Assembly (NCBI GenBank): GCA_943704495.1
Contig: CALSCR010001623.1
Span: 1 to 26,763, forward strand
DNA length: 26,763 nt
DNA from: Pigoraptor chileana
Taxonomy: Eukaryota; Opisthokonta; Filasterea
Direction: 5' to 3'
Below, piece after piece: positions 1 to 10,500 of this stretch (the stretch's first letter is position 1; each line of letters opens with the position of its first letter). A program made the translations under genes and the position numbers. Below the pieces are notes generated by a model. That model was not told the DNA's origin, ran no database searches, and worked only from the letters and a program-made list of their open reading frames with translations.

Positions 1-47
1 CCCCACCCCCCGTCCCTCTCTCCGGCTGCTCCACGCAAATACGACAG

Positions 48-1374
48 TCATCCGAATGTGATGGGCCTTGTTGGCATTGCCGTGCGTGAGGAACCGGTGC
101 GTTGTGATGCAATGTGCATTTGTTGTACGTTATGTGCGTTGTGTTATCACTTTACGCGTCACCTATTGTCCGTCGCTGCCATGTTGAGGGCCACTTTTCA
201 TGCATTTGCTTTACTTACGCTCCTTTTTCAGTATGCTTCAATCAAAGGGTATTGGCACCGTTTGACCCTGAGCATAGCGCCTGTGTCGACTGACTTGAAC
301 CTTTGATCTATTTTCGCGCAATCGAAACGACGCTGCCACCACACCCGCAACGCAGGTGCTGATTGTGCTGGAATATGTCCCCCACGGATCTCTCAAGTCC
401 TTCTGCCATCACGTTCCCGAGTCACAGCGCCAGCTCCACGTGACCATCGAGCTACTTGTCCAAATGGCGGCGCAGATTGCGTCCGGAATGCAGTATCTCC
501 ACAGCATTGGAATTGTGCACAGGTACAGACATGCATGGACACACACGCGCGCACACACACACACATATATATATATATGTCGTCGATAATGCTGAGTGGA
601 GAGTGCTTTCACCTGTCGTGTGTGCTTGGTGTGAGACACTGAGGGTTATAGTCATGCGATTCATATTGTATATGATTGTAGACGTCAACGTAGCATGTGT
701 ATCCTAATATGTGTGCGCGTGAGCGAGTTGAGCTGATATGTGTGAGAACGAAATGTGTTTTTGCCTGCTGGTGCTTGTATTGATATGTATTGATGTGCGA
801 ATGATCAACTACTCATACACACGCACGCACTGACTCACTCCGACTCCTGTCGTCATATGTGCATACTGTGATGCCCTCCTCCTTCACAGGGATCTTGCGG
901 CGCGGAATGTGATGGTGTGTCGGCTTTGTTCGCTCTTCATTCAAACGCATGACATGCATCACGTGATTTCGTCCGCTGATGTTCCTCAACGATCTACATG
1001 TATGGACAGGCATACATTAACCCCTCTTGTGCCTCCCCTCATCCATCCGGCGTGCATATGCTGGCTGCTACATCACACACACGTACTCCCTAACATCTCA
1101 AGTAAATACACAATCCACACGCAAACACAACACAATCACGCACACACACACGCGCACACTCACTCACGCAAACACAAACATACTCACACACACGCGCGCG
1201 CGCACACTCTCTCACGCAAACACAAACATAATCACACTCACACGCACACGCAAACACATACACGCACGTTCATACACATACTCACACTCACGCTTTCACT
1301 CACTCAGTTACTCTCTCGCACAATAACGGCCATCGTTTTCATTGAGTAGCATTTCCTAACTCCTCGATTTTTTG

Positions 1375-1411
<37 letters not shown>

Positions 1412-4093
1412 ATATCATTATAACCTCATCAGGTCGGACAAAATGCATTTGGAGAATATTGTGCGAAGGTGTGTAATCATTTCCCTGTCATTATCTTGAG
1501 CGAATTCTCTCTTACTGTGGCTGACTCTGTATGGGACACAGGCCTTTCACTTAGCTCTAGTATGTAATGCGATGCATGCATATGCCACAATACGTTATGT
1601 TATTTGTCGTTTCCCTCTCCTGGTTGTCCTAGTGATGTCCATGGGCACTGCGCCGAGACACAGATTCGAATCGCACATTTCTATCTCTTCCTATCTCCCT
1701 CTCTCTCTGTGGAATCCATGGGGACTGACGACTTCAATCCTTTATCTTTATCTCTCTCTCTTCCTCTCACTTTGTGTCTATGAAGTCCATGGGTACTGCG
1801 TCACCCTGAGACACTGCACCTGAGAGACGACTTGAATTAAAAGTCTTTATCTTTATCTCTCTCGTCCTCTCACTTTATGTCTATGAAGTCCATGGGTACT
1901 GCGCCACCCTGAGACACCGATTAGAGTCCTACACTCTCCTGTTTGTCCTTATTCTGTCCTTTGGCTTTCGCGCTAAATCCACACTGCTGCTCCCGTCTGT
2001 TCTGTCACGTGCTCTTCGAGATAGGTGGCTGATTTCGGCCTCAGCAAACACATTCAAAAGGACTATTACCGCAAGCAGTCGAAAGGAGGAAAAATCGCTG
2101 CGAAGGTATTTGCACGCAGCAGTATGCGCGGCAGTTGGACGGCAGTTGGAGACGGCTTGGTTTGTTGGCTTTCTATTACAATCCCTGACGTATTTGTATG
2201 CGTGTTAATAAGGGTATGCGTTTCGCTGTCTCGACACGTGCAGTGGATGGCAATCGAGTGCCTGACGCGGAAAATTTACTCCGAGAAGAGCGATGTGGGT
2301 GGCCATATGTATTATATGTACATACGTATGCATGCTCGGACTTTGATCCTCCACTTAATCGTCTGTGTGCTTGATGCGCTATGTACGCGTCCGTCCATTA
2401 TGCCCCTTACTCCACAGAATAGTTTTTGATACGTGCGCCATTTCTTTACTACTCGCTGGTATTCCCACCAGAATTAATGACCGCTAGCTCTTTTTTTCCA
2501 CTTGTGCATGTGCAGGTATGGTCGTACGGCGTAACAATATGGGAGGTGTGTTGTCAAATCACACATTCACGTGATGTGCATGTACTGCAGTTTGCGAGAG
2601 TAACTGTCGGTTGCTTGAATTGGGGTGTTTGTTATCTTTCTTCACTCTGTGCGGAGTGTATGGGACAACGCCTATTTCACTGACTCAATTTGGTCACTTT
2701 GACTATCAACCTGTCATTCTCAACACTACGCACGCTTACTAATTTCCTCTACTTATCTGCTGGATCCAAACTAGGCGTTCACATTCGGGGAGTCGCCCTT
2801 CCCCGGCATTTCCAACGCAGACGTTGTGGGCCATCTCGAGCGCGGTCACCGCCTGTCGCAACCACCAGCATGTCCTCCGCAGCTGTTTCCTATTCTCGCG
2901 CAGTGCTGGGAGTTTGATCCGGCGTTCCGCCCAACCTTTGCCGAGATTGCCGCACGTGTGCAGGCCATATGTGACGGCCTCGCATTGATGCATTCGCACG
3001 CTGGGCACGTGCCCCTCGGGCCTGCTGGCGTCTCGGTCGTGGATGACGACATCGACGATGCAGCCAAGCCGCTGAAGCCTCGTACAAAGCACATGACGCG
3101 CACACATGGCAACCGCGGCCCCTCGGACTACATTGAAATGGTCGCGCGGACCATCCGGGGTGCCGTTACCACAGGACGTTCACAGCCATCGACAGCGAGA
3201 ACATCCGAGTGGATGGAGAGCCAATCGAACCCCCTGCGGTCACTTGATCTGGCGAGTGAATCGGGTGCTGCGATTGCTCAGCAATATTCGACTGAGAACT
3301 CTTACTTGAACGAGGGAGAAGGAGACGGGCAGCTGCTTAAATCGGTATCGTCAGGCGCGTCGAACCCACTGCGCCCTATTGTTGCGTCGCTATACGACAA
3401 CGACGGCTGCAGCACCGACGATGGGAAGCATACGCCCCTCTCTGTGCGAGAGAAGAAGGGTAGAAGCCATTACGACAACGAGTAACAACACCACAATGAT
3501 CAGTTTGCTGCTGACGGGTGCTCGTCTTTAGCGGATGGTCCGATGGCGCTGTGCGCCTGAACAACATGGCGTCATTGGATGTGCTCGCCACTCTCCAGCT
3601 AGAGTGGACTGGGGGCGTGGCCTGCATCGCATGCAGTTCCACCGTAGGTCGAGACCCATGCCGTGTGCGTTTGGATGCGATACACGAATATCTGCGGAAC
3701 ATCTCCATGAGGGACGGTTGTAATGACGTGGTGGAGAATATTGGCTGTGAGAAATTATACTGTTGCTGTTGCATATTGTCACGGTAACAGCAGCAAAGTT
3801 TGAATCTTGTCTTTTAGCCAGTAAATTATAAACCTCCACTGATCAAAAGCGTTGCTGCATGGAACCTGCTGGACCGTTACGATCATTCGTCCGTCGCTAA
3901 GCTTACTCCACGGGGCGATCTTTCTGAGCGTCTCAGCCGGCTGTCAAATGCAACCGTTGATCACGGATCCGATGGCGAAGGCATGTTGCAAACGCATAAA
4001 CGGAAGGGGGACCACTTGACTGTAAACTGTCCGAACGCGCGCTTCGTCCTTCCCTCAATTATTCCATTGGTTCCGGGGATCGACGGTTCTTAG
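48..4093 (+). CDS. Tyrosine protein kinase, 5'-partial, ten exons
   Basis: Exons read at 48-96, 356-522, 890-914, 1433-1468, 2025-2105, 2244-2294, 2516-2545, 2775-3481, 3532-3643 and 3818-4093. All have GT-AG borders and matching phases, giving 510 residues counted from the first full codon. The protein enters at the beta-4 region (HPNVMGLVGI), then the hinge VLIVLEYVPHGS, the loop HRDLAARN (about 71-78), DFG (95-97), tandem activation-loop tyrosines (DYYRK, 105-109), WMAIECL, DVWSYGVTIWE, and CWEFDPAFRPTF (190-201). This order and HRDLAARN define a tyrosine kinase, probably active. The glycine loop, catalytic lysine and any ectodomain lie outside the window, so receptor versus cytoplasmic type is undecided. 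A tail of about 300 residues follows, with a YIEM motif (265-268) and several YDN-like tyrosines. The last two exons are less certain: the 2775 frame also reaches a TAA at 3483-3485. Confidence 0.92.
523..2024 (+). repeat. Microsatellite-rich introns of the tyrosine kinase gene
   Basis: Three introns (523-889, 915-1432, 1469-2024), broken only by exons of 25 and 36 nt, carry the gene's repeat load. There is a CA/CG tract running into TA at about 540-578. A CA-rich stretch at 1075-1290 holds a duplicated block of about 50 bp (CTCACGCAAACACAAACAT at each start). A pure (CA)n lies at about 1376-1408, close to the acceptor at 1432. The third intron holds the tRNA-like repeat array listed separately. 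No other gene is visible here; the short frames in these tracts are low-complexity translations. Confidence 0.85.
1626..1950 (+). repeat. Tandem copies of a short tRNA-like (SINE-like) element
   Basis: Four related units lie in tandem. The shared core reads GTCCATGGGNACTGCG, then CCTGAGACAC or a similar block, then GACTTGAAT or GATTCGAATC, then a CT-rich tail with TTTATCTTTATCTCTC. The two best units start at 1741 and 1846 (period 105 bp) and differ at few positions. Related units occur at 23735-23855 (same strand) and 24571-24712 (opposite strand), so this is a dispersed family. The core recalls the A box and anticodon arm of a serine or leucine tRNA, which suggests a tRNA-derived SINE. No clear target-site duplications were found by eye. 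Confidence 0.65.
3532..4093 (+). other. Two predicted C-terminal exons of the tyrosine kinase gene
   Basis: If the large kinase exon is spliced at the GTAACA donor at 3482, a 50-nt intron (with a CTGAC-like branch site and a pyrimidine-rich acceptor ending at 3531) leads to exon 3532-3643. That exon encodes GWSDGAVRLNNMASLDVLAT followed by LQLEWTGGVACIACSST. A second intron (3644-3817, GTAGGT to TTTTAG) joins in phase to 3818-4093, which is fully open and ends at TAG 4091-4093. The first piece resembles one blade of a WD40 propeller, but a single blade would not fold alone. The alternative is that the kinase stops at 3485 and this region is 3' UTR or a separate gene fragment. In favour of the exons are phase agreement at both junctions and codon-like composition up to the stop. 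Confidence 0.6.
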
Positions 4094-4560
4094 AAAGAAA
4101 GTATGATGAGGAATTTGTGGTGCCTGCTATGAACCCTCAAAGGACTCGGCCCGTGTAACTATTAGTGCAGTATGCGAGGCCGATTTATGTCATTGATGCC
4201 CATGTAAGGCGGAATTTGTACAGCATTTCAACACTAAAAAGATGGCCGCGTGCCTAAGTACCGCACCCTGATCTTGTGCGGTTGCCACCTTTTTACCACC
4301 GATGGCGTGGTGTTGCGTTGATAAACGTTGCAATGTACTTCGACTGCAGGGATTACAGATGCTCATTTGTTATGACTCAGTGCGATTATACACTGTCAGT
4401 CAGTTTGGATTGAACCCAATCCATACCCAATGCACGAAGGTGAAAAAAAACACACAGATGAAAAAACACAACACTCCAGCAGATACAGAGCAGGGGTGCA
4501 TTTAGAACACAGCGCCACACAAGCACAGTCGCACGCATGCATCACAGCTATTGATTGCGA
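4094..4560. other. Convergent intergenic region (tyrosine kinase / giant gene)
   Basis: This 467-bp gap holds the 3' ends of two genes facing each other. I see no convincing coding exon and no canonical AATAAA on either strand. One hairpin can be drawn: ACCGCAC at 4260-4266 pairs with GTGCGGT at 4276-4282 over a 9-base loop, followed 8 bases later by five T. It could be an RNA 3'-end structure or chance. Two A-rich runs occur at about 4441-4470. Confidence 0.5.
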
Positions 4561-7500
4561 TTACAGCTCCATCGTCTCCATGTCGAGGAGGGCCCTGTTC
4601 TCCGCCTGCGGGTCACGTGCGTCACGGTCGCCGTCCGTGCCGTCGGATGCGCCACTCTGCTTCCGTCTCCGTTGGTGTATGGCGTATCCACACTGCCCAA
4701 GGACCCACAGCAGCGACACCAGCTGCCACGTGACCCACACACGACCCGGCGTCGCGGATCCACTGCCCCCCTTCACAAGCGCAATGAACGCAAAGCCGAG
4801 GACAAGTACAAGTACTTCAACGGCAATGTTCAGCACAGCGAACACGCGCGAACGACCCGACGAGGCAAGTGGCGTCGCATTGGCATTCCAAGCGAGCGTA
4901 TTCCATATGGAGACAGCGTGAAGGACAATGTAGAAGAAGGTGACCGTGCCCAATAACGACGTTGTGGACACGGCGCCCGTCTCACGGAGATCTGTGCTCG
5001 ACACCATGCACACAAAGCACGCCGTGACAAAGGCGACGGCGTTGAGAGCGAGATTGACGCGAGATGGCGTCAGTCCGCGGGGAGCGAACACGGGCGGCAG
5101 AATCGTGCGCTGCAGGCGGTCGACGCCACTAGATCCACTGTCGCCCACATCAAGTGAAGCGCGCAAAAAGGCTGCAAACACGACGACCACGGCAATGACC
5201 GACACAGAGGCAATTCCGGTCCATCCGAATCGCGAGAGATGGAAGATGTGTGCCGGCATAAACACAAACACATACACGGCCACAAGGACTGTGCTGACAA
5301 TGGTGGATGCCGCATGAACACGCTTCGCGCGGTCGGGGAGTTCAACCTTCTTTGCGGCAATCTCCACCGCAAACACAGCAGCGACAACGCATGCCGCGGC
5401 AACACAAAAGCCGGACACTGCCGTCCCGAATGTGGCGGCCGCCGCATCCGCCACACTGTTTCCGCCGCAGTACCACGGCGACAGCAGGCTGAACACGGCG
5501 CGCTGCGAGGCCAAGACGATGGCAGCGGCATCCGAGGGTTCGGTTGCATCCATAGCAACGGGCCACAGCGACGCGCTCACAAGAAGAATGTGCCATGAGA
5601 ACAGCACCCACTGCCGGGTGACCACCCACACAACCACGCAGCAGACCGCGCTGATGAAAAAGAGCCCAAACGCAAGACGAACCCACAGGTCGTACCTGTG
5701 CTGAGGTTGCGGCTCAGCGTCGGCGCCAAAGCGTAGCACAGTGCTCGCCGGTGACGCAGCGCACGAAAACTCGGCGTCAAAGGAGGAACCTGCGCCGCTG
5801 TCGACACTCAGTGCAATCGTCTTCTCGCGGGTGCATTCAGACAGTGCAGGGGCACTGAAACACACTTGCGACCCAAGCGTCGCGGCTGCAATCCAAAAGC
5901 CCGCCGAGCACACGCGATCGGCGTCAAAGCACGTGGTCGAGGCCGACGGCTGCAGCTCCAAGGCACCCGTTCTGGGGCTCATAAACACAGCGCTCGATGG
6001 GAACTCCACGCCGGTCATTGGTGGCATGTCCAGCGTAAACGCCGTCACCGATCCGCCCACGCGCACATTGCCGGCATTGGCGCCGGAAGAACGTGCGACG
6101 GCTGCCAGTTGGAGCGTGTTGGCGCCGTCCTGCAGCACAATGTCCAGAGGGCACTCCGCTGCCCAATCCACCGATGAAAGCGATATGCCCTCCTTTGCGA
6201 TGCCCTCGCCCATGCCCGTTGCGCGGAATGCCGTGTCAGACAGCAACAGCGTGCGTCTGTACGCTCCCGCTGCCGCGCGATCACTCTGGAAGTGCACGCC
6301 GACAGACAGGAGAGTGCTATCGTGCAGCGTGACAGCAGGGGCAAACCCCACATCCGGTACTATGATGGACGCGCGACAGGCACGTGACGTCCACGTGATA
6401 GCAGCCGCACTCGAGGCAGACCCCGAGGGATCCACAAACGACCACTGCGTTGCCGGGTCACGTGAATCGTCTCCGCAGTCGGCCGAGAATGGCGCGGCAA
6501 TCGGACGGAAGGCGGCGACGGCCGTAACAGCGGCGCCCGGATCCACCTGGACAGTAAACCTCCCGGGAATGGTAACATTGTTGCCCGAAATGTCGACCGC
6601 CGACCACGGGTTGGCCGTCTCCGCAAGGGCCACCATCGCGCTTTGGCACGTGAGCAGCCCCACATTCCTGAGTCCATCGAGGTTGGTGGCGTTGATTGCA
6701 TGTGTGACAACGGCCAACCGCGACGCGTTGTGCAGTGCAAGGGAGCACTCTCGCAGCGCACCCGGACGCACGCCAAAGGCGGCCCCAAGGTCCACAAGCC
6801 ACGGCGAGACAGTGCGCGAGGGCGATCCCGCCGTGGTAAAGTTGAGATTAACGCAATCGTCCACCACATGGACGAGGGACACCCCGGCATCGGACGCCGA
6901 CACCGTCACATCGGTGTGCAGGCCCGCCGCTCCAAAGACAAAGCCGCCGGTGTGCGCCGCCGTGAGCAGGCTGCCGGACAGCACAGCGCGCACGCCAGAC
7001 AGAAACACGCTCGCGCCCGTGTTCGCAACAGACACGGTCGATCCGGGCATGGCCGAATCAAAGACCAGCTCAGGCCAAGACCGGGCGTGGTCCACAGCAA
7101 TCGCAGACGGATGCTCAAGTGATGTCCGCAGGTGCGGCAGATTCGACGCCTTCACAGTGAGACCGCCCGCCGTCCACACAAGATAGTCGCCAGGGTCCGA
7201 TGCTGCAATCCCGATGGCATACACAGAGTCTCGAAGGTGCGTCGATGCTGGTGTTGACGTTGCTGGGACAACAACGTGGACGGTGCCGTTCGACGCCGCG
7301 GTGCTCTCAACCACAATAAAATTAGACACGACGAGCGCGGGAAGCTGCACGCGAACGTTCCAGTTGGCCGGTGGCACAACGCCCGGCTGCGGGACGTCGG
7401 CGTTGAGACTGAGCACGCATTGGTTCTCCATTGCAAGCACCACCACTGTCGAATTGTCCACGAGGTCCCGCCGAACAACACTTCCAGTGACATTCATCAC

Positions 7501-10500
7501 AACGTACACCACGCTGCCGTCATCTGCCACGCCACGGCCTCCCGCGCGGATCGAGCGTGCATCGTGCGTTACGCCCACCGGCAACTGTGCCTCCGCCAGC
7601 CTCCGGGACTGCTCGGCCACGTGACCAGCTGACGACCACACGCGCGGGCGGGCGACGGGCGCCGCAACAACAATGGGAATGTCAAATGCCGCACCGTTCT
7701 CGGGGGACCACAGTGGGAGCCCAGCACGCACATTCAGCTGGTCTCGTACGCGATAGTAACCCAGTGACAGCACAAACGAGCTGTCGGCGCCGAGTGGCCA
7801 CACAACCCCATTCACCACGTGGGGGATGGATGCCCCACACCAAACATCAATCGCATCAATCACGTCGTCGTCGCCGAGTGCAGCAAATGTTCGGTAAACG
7901 GGCGCCTCCACAATGAGCTGGTCGCTGTCGCTGCCGAGGTCAAGCAGCGCGTCCGCGGCACTGCGCGCCCACACAATCTTATCCCGGCCGTCGCCAAGAG
8001 CAATGTTGAAGGATGCCGACGGTAGCAGATCGTGACCGTGCATGTAGTCGGCGCCGGCGCCCGTCTGGACAGCGACGTGCATGAGCCCCAAGTACACAAC
8101 GGTGCAGTTGGCATAGCAGTGCTCGGCCGCAACTCCGTGTTGCTGCAGGATGCTACACAGCCACTCTGATGGACCCACCGGCGGCGGCCGTGTTGGGGAC
8201 GTCATTCCCGTATTCTCAACGGGATCGATGCACGATGGACCGACAACAAAGCCCTGATTGCCAGACTTGTACGAATGGAGTGACGCATTCGTGACTCCGG
8301 ATGCCGTGTTCACAAGGTACACCGAGCCGTGGATGTCGTAGAGCGGATTCGGCGCAAGCACGTCGTCATCCTCAAGTGACGTCCGCTGTGTGTTGCACGT
8401 GATGTCATACTGGTCGGGGCCAACCACCGTCTCGAGGAAGCTTCCCGTGATGACCGTCGACGCCAGGGAGCGGCACACGGTGATGTGGTTCGGCCAGTCG
8501 GCGTTCGTGGGCTCCGCAGGAAAGTCGAAGTGCATTTCTGTGCGTGCGGTCGGCGTCACCACCGTCACGCGCGAGTACACGCCCGACACGTTGCTGAACT
8601 GAAACACAAAGCGGTGGATGTTCTCAAAGTACACCGTCATAAACTCGCGCGTGTCGACAGAGTCGTAAACAAGAAGTTTGTCGCTGTGCAGCGTGAATTG
8701 GTACGGCCGTCCGTCGTTCCGCGATTGAATCACAATTGAATTCACCTGCCCTTCCTCGACACCGCCCGCCACAGCAATTGTGCACGTGACATCTCGGATG
8801 GCCTCGTCGCGTCCAACAAGGACCGTGTGCTCTCCGCCGCCCTGCAAGTCGAGGTCAATGCGAGCCAGCGGGTCGCACTGTGTCACCGGATAGACCATTG
8901 TGCTGTTTCCATCGCCAATGCCACGCACGCGCACGTGGGACAAGTCCTCCGCGCCGAGCACCTTCACAATCGACGTCGCATCAGACTTGCCAAATACGGT
9001 AAGAAACCGGCGCTTAATGTCCGAGAATGTCGCAGAGCGGCGCTTCGCACTCGCATCCATCATGACCACGGCGGGTGTGAGCGAGGCATTGAGGCCAGTC
9101 GTCGGCGTGTACATCGTGACATTGAGCGTATTCCTGGATTCGGCGCCACTCATATTGAGGTATCCCGCAATGGTGATCAGATCGGGAATGTCAAACATGT
9201 CGTCGCCGGAACCGCCGCGGGGCTCAAGCACGCGATATTCTGGTAGAGACTCGACGACTAGCAAGCTGGGGAGCACCGGGTGCGATGCCACGTGCATGTT
9301 TGTGACTCCCTCGGGCTCCTCCAGGTTGAGGGCGAGCACGCCACGGTCGCCCGTGACAGTGTTGTCGTTCATGCGGTACTCGGTTGCTTCCACAGTCACG
9401 TGTACAGACAGCGCCGAGCCCATGTGGACCGGCTGCGAGGCGTAATCGGCCGGCGCACCTCGGATGCGCACCAGTGACGTCACATCCGTCTTCATCATTG
9501 TGGTGCACGGGACACCGGTCACGTGAACAGTCATGCCGCCCACGGGCTGGTCCAGAAGCACAGTGCGGCAGCGCTGTCCAATGGGCGCTCCCCCGGCAAA
9601 CATCACCGACGACCCGGATGTGGGGGCCTGTGGTGACGCACCGTCCGCCTGTGACGTCTTCAGGAGTGACGGTGACAGCTGAAGGAGGCCAACCGACCTA
9701 TCGCCGTCAATGTTCACGTGCACGGACCCAGCAGAATTGGCGGGAAACTGCACCGGCTGTGAGATGCGCGAAAGCACGCGGCAACTGAAACGCTCGCCGC
9801 CAGAAGACCCTTCAAACGTAATCGGCATTGCTGCAGACACATCTCGGGAGTTCGACGGCACAGACACGCTCGCGCTATCGCCGGGAGGAAGCAATCCGTG
9901 GGTCCGCAGGCCGTCGTGCTCGTGAAGCTGATATGTCCATGCGCTGTTGTCGGTGAATTCGTCCCACGCCCGGCGAGCAACCCCGTATGTGTGGGGGAGG
10001 ACATCGTCCCCAATGGACCGCCGCGAGTATGAGTTGAGGTTGAGGTTGAGGCCTCCGCGGTCGCTGCATACAGGCGGCGGCACGGCAGGATTGTAGCTTT
10101 GAATGTGGAAAAGATTCATCTTCCATTCCTTGCTGGCGAGTGTCCAGCACTTCCGTCCAAACGCGACGCTCACGCACGCGCGGAGACGCACTTCCACACC
10201 CCCGTTGAGGTCAAACTCGAGCGCGAGAGCACCGAGCCCACCATTCTTCTTGATGATCCAGAACAGCTGGTCAAAATACACAACCGAGTCCGAGTAGGCC
10301 GTCACCAGGCCCAGCTTCCCGACCGCCTCGAGGAACAGCTCCGCGTCGCCCTCCACCCACGCAGGGCCCCACCCAAACCCAACGCCAACAAACCCGCCCA
10401 CGCGCACTGTCGCCTGCAGTGGCCAGTATGGCGAGCCGTCGTCGTTGCGCGCACGCATGCCAAACCCGGCCGCCATGTCAGCAGGACGATGTGAGGAAAT

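Noticed and set aside
1-47. Pyrimidine-rich start of the window read as coding
   Set aside because: It reads as a polypyrimidine tract ending in CAG, directly before the exon encoding HPNVMGLVGI, so it is intron.
1027-1349. His/Thr-rich open frames across the CA repeat
   Set aside because: They are pure translations of an intronic microsatellite.
4235-4290. Possible degraded copy of the tRNA-like repeat (GTGCCTAAGTACCGCACCC)
   Set aside because: Only GCCTAAG matches the core, with no GTCCATGGGC block and no CT tail.
5741-7186. 481-codon open frame on the plus strand inside the giant gene, with many smaller ones
   Set aside because: It is antisense to a GC-rich coding frame, which commonly leaves the complementary frame open. 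Its translation has no signal peptide or domain.
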